From Sedimentisphaerales bacterium (GTDB taxonomy: Bacteria; Planctomycetota; Phycisphaerae; Sedimentisphaerales; Anaerobacaceae), in the NCBI GenBank assembly GCA_016932835.1, contig JAFGCD010000067.1, forward strand, positions 1-64,000: 64,000 bases of DNA, read 5' to 3'. A program made the translations under genes and the position numbers. Below are positions 32,509 through 40,719 of this stretch, one piece after another (the stretch's first letter is position 1; each line of letters starts with the position of its first letter). Under the pieces are notes generated by a model, which saw nothing but the letters and a program-made list of their open reading frames with translations, did no database searches and was not told the origin of the DNA.

Positions 32509-33729
32509 CTACCGCCCGGACTTGGCCTTGCGGATAGGTTTTTCCTGTAGAAATCGGCTGATATTGCGGATGGCCTGCCGCAGGCGCTGCTCGTTCTCAA
32601 CCAAAGCAATACGCATAAAATGCTCGCCGTGCTCGCCGAAAGCACGGCCCGGCGCGACGGCAACCTCGGCATGTTCCATAAGGTCCATCGCAAAATCTAT
32701 GCTGCCTTTGCCTTTCGAATGCTCCTCGGGGACCCGTGCCCAGACAAACATCGATGCGCGAGGCTTCTCGACCTCCCAGCCGATCCTGCGAAGACCATCA
32801 CAAACCACGTCACGTCGAGACCTGTAAATCTCATTCTGAGAAACGATATGTTCGTCGCAGTTCCGCATTGCGATGATCCCTGCTATCTGAATCGCCTGGA
32901 AGATGCCGTAGTCGTAGTAACCCTTTATGGTCGCGAGGTAATTGATCATATTCTTGTTGCCGGCGACAAACCCGACGCGGAATCCCGCCATATTGTAGGG
33001 TTTGCTGAGCGTCGTGAACTCCACGCCGATTTCCTTGGCCCCTTTGACGGAGAGAAGGCTCGGCGCCTTGTAACCGTCGAAACAGTTCTCGCCGTAGGCG
33101 AAATCGTTAATGACAGCTATTCCGAAACGATGAGCAAGCTCGACCACCGGCTCGAAGAAACCGGGATCGACAGTCATGGCGGTAGGATTATGCGGATAGT
33201 TGAGAATCAGCAGTTTCGGCCTGGGATACATGTTCTCGATGACCCCGGCGACGCTGCTGATGAACTTTTCGTCATTGCCCAAAGGCACAGAGACAACATT
33301 GCCTCCCGCCAGGGCGACGGCGTAATTGTGAATGGGAAACGCCGGGTCCGGGACTATCGCCGTATCACCGGGGCCCATCATCGCCAGGCACAGATGGCTG
33401 AACCCTTCCTTTGACCCGATGCACGCAAGCACCTCCGTCTCAGGATCGAGACTCACATTCCAGTTGCGCTCGTATTTTTTGGCGATCTCATTTCGCAGGC
33501 CTTTGATGCCCTTCGACGCGCTGTAGTGCTGGTTGCGAGGGTCCTGGGCGGCTTCGCAGAGCTTGTCTATAACGATTTGGGGCACGGGGTCGGAGGGATT
33601 GCCCATTCCCAGATCGATGATGTCGGCGCCGGCCTGCCGTTTCGCCAGCTTAAGCGCGTTGAGCCGCCCGAACAAATACGGCGGCAGCCGCTTGATTCTC
33701 TGTGCCGGCTCAATTTTGTCTTCGCCCAT
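32509..33729 (-). CDS. PLP-dependent aminotransferase (AlaC/LL-DAP aminotransferase-like)
   Basis: The start at 33729 follows an AGGAG site; the frame begins at 33861 with unlikely sequence. The 406-residue class I/II enzyme has 'IDLGMGNPSDPVPQIVIDKL', the Asn of 'LNYPHNPTA', Asp/Tyr in 'INDFAYGENCFDG' and the PLP lysine in 'TTLSKPYNMAGFRVGF'. This set is typical of the alanine-pyruvate (AlaC-like) and LL-diaminopimelate aminotransferase group. It acts in the cytoplasm in amino-acid synthesis. The exact amino acid cannot be told from sequence. Confidence 0.92.
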   Translation of the reverse strand: MGEDKIEPAQRIKRLPPYLFGRLNALKLAKRQAGADIIDLGMGNPSDPVPQIVIDKLCEAAQDPRNQHYSASKGIKGLRNEIAKKYERNWNVSLDPETEVLACIGSKEGFSHLCLAMMGPGDTAIVPDPAFPIHNYAVALAGGNVVSVPLGNDEKFISSVAGVIENMYPRPKLLILNYPHNPTAMTVDPGFFEPVVELAHRFGIAVINDFAYGENCFDGYKAPSLLSVKGAKEIGVEFTTLSKPYNMAGFRVGFVAGNKNMINYLATIKGYYDYGIFQAIQIAGIIAMRNCDEHIVSQNEIYRSRRDVVCDGLRRIGWEVEKPRASMFVWARVPEEHSKGKGSIDFAMDLMEHAEVAVAPGRAFGEHGEHFMRIALVENEQRLRQAIRNISRFLQEKPIRKAKSGR

Positions 33730-33929
33730 AACAAAACTCCTGCAAATCTTCACAAGCCCCCCTGCATAAATACCATCGGACAGTCTATCGGCAAAGCATG
33801 AATTTGAAAACCTTTTATCCCTCTTCCCGCACCCGGCTCTTGCGCGGCAGGCTGCGGGCACGCGTGAATCTTTCTGTGAGCGGCGCCTCTGCTCGCAGGT
33901 CCTCAGAGAATGCTCGATCAGGCAGGCTG

Positions 33930-35501
33930 CTATTCCTTCAGTCTGGTGATACGGAAGTCGTCGAATCGAATCCAGTGCTCGGCGTCGGCGGGGCCGTTAT
34001 AACATTGTATGCTGATTTCGTCTTTGCCGGCCTCCGGCAGGGTAGCGGCGGCGGCCGTCTGAAAGTCGCCTTCGGCATTCGCACGATATTGAGCGGTGAT
34101 ACTGCCGCCGTTGACGACCAGTCGAAGCTGAACCGTTTGGCTGGTCATAGGTTTACGGCCGGGGATGATAATCAGTTGGCCGTCCACGCGTTCTTTGACG
34201 AGCTTGAATACGGCCTTGCCGTCGTTATACCATGTCAGGCCGGCCTGCTCGTATTGATTCGTCGGAACCGTCAAGTTGCTCACGGTGACATCGAAGGCGT
34301 ATTTCCCCTTATGCCGGTCGGGGGCCGGGCGAACAAGAGCGTTCTTGACGTTGTGTGCGACCCCCGGCTCGACGCAGATTTCCAGTGCGTTATCTCGAAG
34401 CCGCCAGGTCTTCCTGTCCTCCCGCAGCCAGGTCCAGCCGGCCACGAGTTTCCCGTCGAAGCCGTCCTCGAATACGATGGAGTCGGCATTGATAATCGGA
34501 GTAAGGACAATATTCCGGTAGCTTACGCCGGTATGGTCGCCCTGGAGGTAGATTGGGCCGGGCTTGAACTCGTCCGACCAGAGCGCCCCGCCCGTGCAGC
34601 CGAGCAAAGGCTGGTTGTCGATGATGGTCTTGCCGTTGAGTTTGACGGTGACATGGCGGTCGAGGAGGGTAATATCGTAATCCTGCCACTGCCCTGCAGG
34701 CTTTTCCGCACTGACGGAAGGGGTAATTCTGCTGTAAATTCCGCCCATGTGATGGGAATCGAGCCCCCTGCCGTAGGAATCGGTGACCTGAACTTCGTAA
34801 ATGCCCCGCAGGTAGATTCCGCTGTTGCCTCCTTTAGGGACATTGACTTCGAGCTTGAGATTGAAATCTTCGAACTCGCTTTCGGTTCTAAGGTTGCCGT
34901 AGGAAATGTGGGGCTTTCCCTCCTGCTGAACCGGCCGATTCGAGAGCACGCCGTTTTCCACCGACCACCCGCTTGTCTGGCCGGGATTTGTCAGTCGCCA
35001 GCCTTGCGTATCTCTGCCGTTGAATAGTTGTACGGGGTCGCCGTATTTGACCTTCGAAAGGTCGGGCCTGGCAGGCAATGCGGGAATACGTTTGCCTGTA
35101 AAGGTGTTTGTGCTTGCTCCCCTGCCATTTTGGTTGGGGCGAAGCTGCATCAGCTCCATGTTGTCGCCGTCGATTTGTGCGGAGATGATTTCGGTGAAGG
35201 TTTGTGTTCGCAGGACCTTGCCAGCGGCGTCTTTGCGTTCGATGCGTGTGTTGCGGGTGACATAGAGCCGGTCGTGGTCGATGTAAACGCTGTCGACTGG
35301 GACAACGCTTCCGCCTCCCCAGAGTATTGCGGCATCGAGGTAGCCTCCCTTATCTTCGACTCCGAGCCAGCCTGCTCCGCCTCCGGGAATAGTCAGCGCC
35401 CATCTTCCGATGAATGTGTTTTCGTTTCCAGCCTGTGCTGCTGATACGCCGGTCAGCGTCAAGAGGCACACAATCAAAGCCCAACGAGTAGTTCCGTTCA
35501 T
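33930..35501 (-). CDS. Secreted DUF1080 (3-keto-disaccharide hydrolase-like) protein
   Basis: The 523-residue product starts at 35501 with a signal peptide. A first beta-sandwich (residues 25-140, 'FIGRWALTIPGGGAGWLGVE') precedes the DUF1080 domain ('LFNGRDTQGWRLTNPGQTSG' to about 325), with the typical 'GNSGIYLRGIYEVQV' and 'GGIYSRITPSVSAEKPAGQW'. A third domain (about 340-520) resembles the concanavalin-like DUF1349 group. DUF1080 proteins include 3-keto-disaccharide hydrolases and many planctomycete paralogues. It probably binds or hydrolyses sugars in the periplasm. Confidence 0.88.
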   Translation of the reverse strand: MNGTTRWALIVCLLTLTGVSAAQAGNENTFIGRWALTIPGGGAGWLGVEDKGGYLDAAILWGGGSVVPVDSVYIDHDRLYVTRNTRIERKDAAGKVLRTQTFTEIISAQIDGDNMELMQLRPNQNGRGASTNTFTGKRIPALPARPDLSKVKYGDPVQLFNGRDTQGWRLTNPGQTSGWSVENGVLSNRPVQQEGKPHISYGNLRTESEFEDFNLKLEVNVPKGGNSGIYLRGIYEVQVTDSYGRGLDSHHMGGIYSRITPSVSAEKPAGQWQDYDITLLDRHVTVKLNGKTIIDNQPLLGCTGGALWSDEFKPGPIYLQGDHTGVSYRNIVLTPIINADSIVFEDGFDGKLVAGWTWLREDRKTWRLRDNALEICVEPGVAHNVKNALVRPAPDRHKGKYAFDVTVSNLTVPTNQYEQAGLTWYNDGKAVFKLVKERVDGQLIIIPGRKPMTSQTVQLRLVVNGGSITAQYRANAEGDFQTAAAATLPEAGKDEISIQCYNGPADAEHWIRFDDFRITRLKE

Positions 35502-35705
35502 AATGGTCAACCTTTCATAAATACCCGGACATTCTGCCGGGGAACTCGAGTATCTCCTGAATGCCAATCACAGCCGGGAACGGTTCCCGGCTGTTAATAT
35601 ATACCTTCGATTGCCCGAAGTCAATGCGTCGCCGAGGCCGGCTGTTGGAACGAAGCCTTTACGGCTGTTCTACAATTGATTACCATACGGGCAGGCAGGT
35701 GTTGA

Positions 35706-36365
35706 ATGAAACGATCCGGTGAAATAGAGGTAGAAGGCCTGACGATACGATTCGCAGGCCGGAGCATCTTCGAGGACTTCTCGCTGCGAATCGAGCCGGG
35801 CGAGAAGGTGCACTTGAGCGGCGACTCGGGTGCCGGCAAATCGACCCTGCTCAAATCGATATTCGGATTCCTCGAGCCGGAAGCAGGGAGAATCCGAATC
35901 CGGGGCCAACTACTTACGCCGGAATCGGTATGGCGTCTCAGGACGAAGATGGCCTTTGTCCCCCAGGAGCCGGACCTCGCAGCGGGCTCGGTGGCGCAAG
36001 CGCTCGAAAGGCCGTTCGGCTACCGCGCAAACGCCCACCTCAGGAAGAACCTTGCCCGCACCGCGGAACTCACCGCTCGCTTCGGCCTGTCAGCGGAACT
36101 GCTCGACAAAGACGTCACGAGCATATCGGGCGGAGAAAAACAGCGAATCGCACTGATAACAGCGATCCTGCTGGACAGAAAGATCATCCTGCTCGACGAG
36201 CCGACTTCGGCACTCGACAGGCAAAGCAAAAAGGCCGTCGCCGAATACCTCAACTCATGCGCGGAGACAACCATCCTCTTCGCCGCGCACGATGCCGAAG
36301 CACTGGGCGAAGCGGATCGAAGCGTGACAATCCCATCCATCGCCCAGGCGAGGAATAAGGCATGA
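35706..36365 (+). CDS. fetA: ABC transporter ATP-binding protein, FetA-like
   Basis: The 219-residue ATPase has Walker A 'GDSGAGKSTLLKS' (residues 39-51), signature 'ISGGEKQRIA', Walker B 'KIILLDEPTSALD' and 'FAAHDAEAL'. Its short length and partner identify it as the YbbL/FetA type. In E. coli FetAB exports iron and protects from oxidative stress; the plant STAR1/ALS3 pair is related. The permease gene begins within its stop codon (ATGA). Confidence 0.85.
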   Translation: MKRSGEIEVEGLTIRFAGRSIFEDFSLRIEPGEKVHLSGDSGAGKSTLLKSIFGFLEPEAGRIRIRGQLLTPESVWRLRTKMAFVPQEPDLAAGSVAQALERPFGYRANAHLRKNLARTAELTARFGLSAELLDKDVTSISGGEKQRIALITAILLDRKIILLDEPTSALDRQSKKAVAEYLNSCAETTILFAAHDAEALGEADRSVTIPSIAQARNKA

Positions 36366-37150
36366 ATATCGTCGAGATAACAACCTTCAAACTTGCGCTG
36401 GGGTATGCACTTCTGGCATTGCCGCTCGGTATCATCCTCTGGTATCGCGTTCCCGTTCTCGGGAAAACCGCGATAGCCCTGGTGCGAATGACGGCGCAGC
36501 TTGCATTCGTCGGAATCTACCTCCACGTCATATTCGACTACAACAACACGTATCTCAACATCGCATGGCTGCTCGTAATGATAATCGTCGCCGACGCCTC
36601 GATAATCCACGGCTGCGGTCTTTCGCTGCGGAGATTCGCCCCGGCCCTGTTCTCGGCCCTGCTCGGAGGAACTGCAATACCGCTGCTATTTTTCGTCGGA
36701 CTCATACTGAACAGGCCCGGCCTGTTCGATGCCCAATACGCTATCCCGATAGGAGGCATGATACTCGGCAACTGCCTCCGGGCGGATATCGTCGGCATAA
36801 GGAGTTTTTACGAGTCGATAAGGGCGGGCGAAAAACCCTTCCTGCACGCCCTTTCGCAGGGCGCCACTCTCACCGAAGCAGTCAGGCCGTTTCTTAGAAA
36901 CGCATTCCTCGCCGCACTGGCCCCGACCGTGGCGACAATGGCAACGATCGGACTGGTATCGCTGCCCGGGATGATGACCGGCGTAATACTCGGCGGCGCC
37001 GACCCCGTCATAGCTATCAAATATCAGATAGCCATAATGATAGCGATATTCTCCGGCACAGCCATAACCCTTGTCCTCGCCATACGCATGACGATGCACA
37101 CCGGCTTCACACGGTACGGGATACTCGACAAATCCGTTTTCAAGAAATAG
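36362..37150 (+). CDS. fetB: ABC transporter permease, FetB-like (UPF0014)
   Basis: The 262-residue membrane protein shows the UPF0014 pattern: 'YALLALPLGIILWYRVPVLG' early, the conserved 'PIGGMILGNCL', 'EAVRPFLRNAFLAALAPTVA' and 'GLVSLPGMMTGVILGGADP'. Seven helices are predicted. It overlaps FetA by 4 bp and forms the export channel with it. Iron is the best-supported substrate by family; other metals are possible. Confidence 0.9.
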   Translation: MNIVEITTFKLALGYALLALPLGIILWYRVPVLGKTAIALVRMTAQLAFVGIYLHVIFDYNNTYLNIAWLLVMIIVADASIIHGCGLSLRRFAPALFSALLGGTAIPLLFFVGLILNRPGLFDAQYAIPIGGMILGNCLRADIVGIRSFYESIRAGEKPFLHALSQGATLTEAVRPFLRNAFLAALAPTVATMATIGLVSLPGMMTGVILGGADPVIAIKYQIAIMIAIFSGTAITLVLAIRMTMHTGFTRYGILDKSVFKK

Positions 37151-37186
37151 CGGGCCGGTCCGCCCGGCGCCCCTGCCGGGCGAGGA

Positions 37187-38062
37187 CTACTTCATGGCGA
37201 TAATCTTGTCGATCCGCCCTGACAAATCTTTCAGGTAGGCCTCGTCGCCGCCGCTCAGTTCCGGCGTGACAAAGCCGTCGTATCCGATCTCGTCCAGCGC
37301 CCGCCGAACCTCGGGCCAGTTCACATCGCCGTCGAGAAGATTCTTCCACTGATAACCCTGGCGTTTGAAGTCCTTGAGGTGAATTTTGACAATGCGTTTG
37401 CCCAGCGTGCGGATCCAGTCCTGCGAATACCCGTAGATTATCACATTGCCGATATCGAAATACGCCTGCAGCCACGGGCTCTTGAATTCATCGACGTAAC
37501 GGGCAAACTCGAGGGGACTCAGCAGGAACTTGTTCCAGACGTTTTCCACCGCGATAGTGACCTGCAGTTCCTCGGCCAGGGGCAGCAGCTTGCGGATATG
37601 TTCCTGCGAACGCTTATAGGCGTCGGCGTAACCGACATCCTCTTTCACAATCGCCGGCACCAGCAGCACAGTGGCCGCACCCTGCGCCTTGGCGCTGCGA
37701 AGAGCGGTCTTCATACCTTCCAGCCCCTTCTCGATAACTTTCGGGTCCGGGTCTGAAAAAGGCGCTCCCCAGCCCCCGTAAACTATCGAATGAATCGGCG
37801 TACCCGCATCACGGGCGAGCTTGCCCAGCTCCGCTGCGGCCTTGAGGTCGCCTATGGGATTGCCCTCGACGCCTTCATACCCGCACTTTCTGGCCAGTGC
37901 GAACTTATCGGCATCGGATAAATCCCTCGGCAGCATACCGAACTGAAGGGCCTTGCGAAGCTTGGCTCGGCTGTTGCGACTCATAGCCGATCCGCTGCCG
38001 CCCATCAGGCCGACCCCGATACCGGCTGCCGCCGTGTAATGCAAAAAACTCCTGCGATTCAT
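37187..38062 (-). CDS. Tat-exported sugar phosphate isomerase/epimerase-like TIM barrel
   Basis: GGAGG before the ATG at 38062 sets the start. The 291-residue product has a twin-arginine signal 'MNRRSFLHYTAAAG' and an AP-endonuclease-2 type TIM barrel. 'GYEGVEGNP', 'VTIAVENVWNKF', 'AYFDIGNVIIYG', 'KIHLKDFKR' and 'VTPELSGG' supply the Glu, Asp, His and Glu metal ligands. It probably isomerises or epimerises a sugar or keto-sugar in the periplasm. It is a frequent type of protein in planctomycetes and is convergent with the FetB gene. Confidence 0.88.
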   Translation of the reverse strand: MNRRSFLHYTAAAGIGVGLMGGSGSAMSRNSRAKLRKALQFGMLPRDLSDADKFALARKCGYEGVEGNPIGDLKAAAELGKLARDAGTPIHSIVYGGWGAPFSDPDPKVIEKGLEGMKTALRSAKAQGAATVLLVPAIVKEDVGYADAYKRSQEHIRKLLPLAEELQVTIAVENVWNKFLLSPLEFARYVDEFKSPWLQAYFDIGNVIIYGYSQDWIRTLGKRIVKIHLKDFKRQGYQWKNLLDGDVNWPEVRRALDEIGYDGFVTPELSGGDEAYLKDLSGRIDKIIAMK

Positions 38063-38539
38063 TGTCAGTACCTCCAAAAACAGCAAACTTGACTGCTTCA
38101 GGGCTATGCCGAAAGCCCGAAAGCCGCCCTTGACACAAATTAACCGGAAGTCGATTCAAACGGCCCGACTACTGACTGACAATATATCACCTCCGGCACG
38201 TAATCGAAACCGTAAAAACCTCGCCTTTGCCCACCGTATCGAATGCCGAACACAACATACAACCCATCTCCGAACTACGGACACTACATCCTGACCATGC
38301 CCCCTCTCCCGGTCCCCCTCGACAGGCCGGCCCGTATCGATTGCCATAGACCGAAAAATCCGCGCAGAGCATACCAAAATCCCTCTTTTTTATCGGCTCG
38401 TCCCATAAAAGATAAAGTTCCGTTCCCTCTTTTGCCGACAAAATATGAAAGTCTTGGTCTATGTTTACAACACTGGAAAATCGTTTCAAAAGGGCCAAAA
38501 AGGGCTTTTCAGGCGGTTCGTGTAAGCTGGAGACAAACA

Positions 38540-39907
38540 ATGAGAACCATCGCGATCGTAAACCAAAAAGGGGGTTGCGGCAAGACAACCGTATCAATCA
38601 ACCTTGCCAGCGCGCTGGCCGAGGCCGGACAGAAGGTCCTCCTCGTAGATATGGATTCCCAGTCGCATTGCGCCGTTGGTCTGGCGGTTCCGGAGCAGCA
38701 GATAGAGCAGAGCATCTATGATGTACTCATCAGCAGAAGCAGGAACGAGCCGATCAAGCTGACGGAAATACTCTGGCAAATCAGCGACAAACTCGAACTG
38801 GCGCCGGCGAGCATAGACCTTTCCGCATTCGAGCAGCAAATGGCAGGCATCCCCGACAGGGAAAGATGTCTCAAAGACGCCATTGAAGGGGTCAAGAACG
38901 ATTATGATTTCGTTCTCATCGATTGCCCCCCGGCTGTCGGACTGCTGACATTCAACGCCCTTCGCGCAGCAAGCGATGTTATCGTCCCGGTTGAGACCGG
39001 ATACTTCGCCCTGCACGGACTCAGCAAGCAGCTCGAAACCCTGAGCATACTCTGCAAGAGATGCAGCCAGCACGTCGAGGTCAGAGTCCTGGCGAGCATG
39101 TACGACATAAGAACGAAAATGGCCAGGGAGATACTCGCCGAACTCCGCGAGCATTTCTCCGACAAGATGTTCACAACGATCGTCAATTTCAACACCAAGA
39201 TCAAGGAGGCCGCCAGTTTCGGCCAGCCGATCAGCGAATACGACCCAGCAAGCAAGGGGCAGAAGGATTTTCAGGCCCTCGCCGAAGAAGTCATTGGATT
39301 GAGCGCAAAAGAGCAGCGGCACGAGTTTGTAAACTCTCTCGCAGACCAGCTTGAATCCATCAGTGCCACGGCCGACGAGTTGATACGCGCTGCAAACCCG
39401 CCTATCAATATCGTCGAAACAACGCCGCACGAGCGTTCGGCGCCGGAGGAATTCGTTACCGCCGACGCACAGCCGGCGCCGAAGCAGGCCGAGGCCCCCG
39501 TCCCCGTCCAGCAGGCCGCACAGCCTTCTCAGCCGCCAATCCACCAAGAGCCCCGGCACGGTGAAATACCCGATCTGACCCCTGCAAAGTCCGAACCGAC
39601 CGACCTGAACGCAAAACTCGCCGATTACTACGGAGTCAACCAGATGAGCGACGCGGTAGTATTCGTGACCCTGTATCCAAGGGCGCAATCCGTGCAAATC
39701 GCATCCGACTTCAACAATTGGCAGCCGGTCGAGACCCCAATGCAGAAGGTCGGCACGAGCGGCGTCTGGCAGACGAAAATCAAGCTGCCCCGGGGCAAAT
39801 ACAGGTATCGTCTCGTCGTGGACGGCCAGTGGCAGCAGGACCCCTACAACGAGAGAACCGAGGTTAATCCCTTCGGCGAGTACAACTCGATACTCGAAGT
39901 AAAATAG
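38540..39907 (+). CDS. ParA-type ATPase fused to a CBM48-like glycogen-binding domain
   Basis: The start at 38540 is backed by a 'ctggag' site and by the family start 'MRTIAIVNQKGGCGKTTVSI', whose deviant Walker A holds Lys10 and Lys15. Walker A', 'DMDSQSHCAVGL', and Walker B, 'FVLIDCPPAVG', follow, so residues 1-255 are a complete ParA/Soj/MinD-like ATPase. A Pro/Ala/Gln linker (about 290-365) leads to a C-terminal domain at about 370-455: 'IASDFNNWQPVETPM', 'GVWQTKIKLPRGKYRYRLVV', 'DGQWQQDP', the pattern of AMPK-beta/CBM48 glycogen binders. No parB or parS is nearby. It may place glycogen granules or other cargo; this is inference. Confidence 0.88.
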   Translation: MRTIAIVNQKGGCGKTTVSINLASALAEAGQKVLLVDMDSQSHCAVGLAVPEQQIEQSIYDVLISRSRNEPIKLTEILWQISDKLELAPASIDLSAFEQQMAGIPDRERCLKDAIEGVKNDYDFVLIDCPPAVGLLTFNALRAASDVIVPVETGYFALHGLSKQLETLSILCKRCSQHVEVRVLASMYDIRTKMAREILAELREHFSDKMFTTIVNFNTKIKEAASFGQPISEYDPASKGQKDFQALAEEVIGLSAKEQRHEFVNSLADQLESISATADELIRAANPPINIVETTPHERSAPEEFVTADAQPAPKQAEAPVPVQQAAQPSQPPIHQEPRHGEIPDLTPAKSEPTDLNAKLADYYGVNQMSDAVVFVTLYPRAQSVQIASDFNNWQPVETPMQKVGTSGVWQTKIKLPRGKYRYRLVVDGQWQQDPYNERTEVNPFGEYNSILEVK

Positions 39908-39990
39908 CACTTCCGAGACCGCCTCTGCCCGGAATCCAGCCGCACCGACCGGCTGCGCTTCCCCGCTTCATGAGCCAAGCCATTTTGCGC

Positions 39991-40019
39991 TTGACAAAAC
40001 CGTCCTATAATACTACCGT
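39991..40019 (+). promoter_or_regulatory. Promoter region of PEP-CTERM/P-domain gene
   Basis: TTGACA (39991-39996) lies only 9 bp before a perfect TATAAT (40006-40011), too close to pair. TTGACA could instead serve TACCGT (40014-40019, 17 bp), or TATAAT could use a poor -35 further upstream. A promoter is likely here but its exact form is unclear. Confidence 0.4.
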
Positions 40020-40088
40020 TGCCGACGGCAGAATCGGCCCTGCAAGGACGAGGGCTCCCCGGGAATCAAGGCCGGAGCCGAATCGAGA

Positions 40089-40688
40089 ATGGATACTCTA
40101 ACGCAGAAACAACGGATTGTTGCGCTGCTCGCGATTACTCTGACTTTCTGTCCGATCGCATCGGCGGCCCTGACATACCTCTACATAGAATCTTTCGACC
40201 TGCCGATCCCGGCGCCTCCCGAGACCGGCCACGCCTGGATGAACGACGCGGCAGTGCCCGTCGGCGACAGCTTCGAGATTATCGACCTCGACGTCGCCGT
40301 TACCCTGACGCACACCGCCGTCTTCGATCTGCAGATATTTCTCGAAGGCCCCGACGGAACGAGAATCATCCTGAACCAGTACGACCCGACCGGCGAATAC
40401 TTCGACGGGCAGGACTATCACAATACAATCTTCGACGACCAGGCCGATACGCCGATAGAATCAGCCGACGCCCCGTTCACGGGCCGGTTCAGGCCCAAAG
40501 CACCCGCCCAATTGAGCATCTTCAACGGCCGAGACGCCCAGGGCCAGTGGAAGATTCAGATATACGACTGGTGGTACGACAACACCGGCACGCTCGAAGA
40601 GGTCCGCCTGGCCTTCACAGCCGCCCCCGAACCGGCGACCCTGACCATCCTGATTTTCGCCCTGCCGATAATACGGTCTCGAAGGTGA
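40089..40688 (+). CDS. PEP-CTERM protein with proprotein convertase P-domain
   Basis: The 199-residue product has a signal peptide ending near 'PIASAALT', then a P-domain fold: 'IDLDVAVTLTHTAVFDLQIF' followed by 'LEGPDGTRIIL', 'TIFDDQADTPI' and 'LSIFNGRDAQGQWKIQIYDW'. These are the classic strands of the proprotein convertase P/homoB domain, here without any protease. The tail 'APEPATLTILIFALPII' is a PEP-CTERM signal. It likely acts as a surface-binding module. It converges with the giant gene, 31 bp away. Confidence 0.88.
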   Translation: MDTLTQKQRIVALLAITLTFCPIASAALTYLYIESFDLPIPAPPETGHAWMNDAAVPVGDSFEIIDLDVAVTLTHTAVFDLQIFLEGPDGTRIILNQYDPTGEYFDGQDYHNTIFDDQADTPIESADAPFTGRFRPKAPAQLSIFNGRDAQGQWKIQIYDWWYDNTGTLEEVRLAFTAAPEPATLTILIFALPIIRSRR

Positions 40689-40719
40689 CGCATCAATAGC
40701 CGTAAGTGCGTTGGAACAC

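Noticed and set aside
33798-35027. 409-codon plus-strand frame opposite the DUF1080 gene
   Set aside because: The minus strand carries signal peptide and DUF1080 motifs; the plus frame has no recognisable domain.
39991-40011. TTGACA and TATAAT as a promoter pair
   Set aside because: Spacing of 9 bp is too short for sigma-70; at least one hexamer must pair differently.
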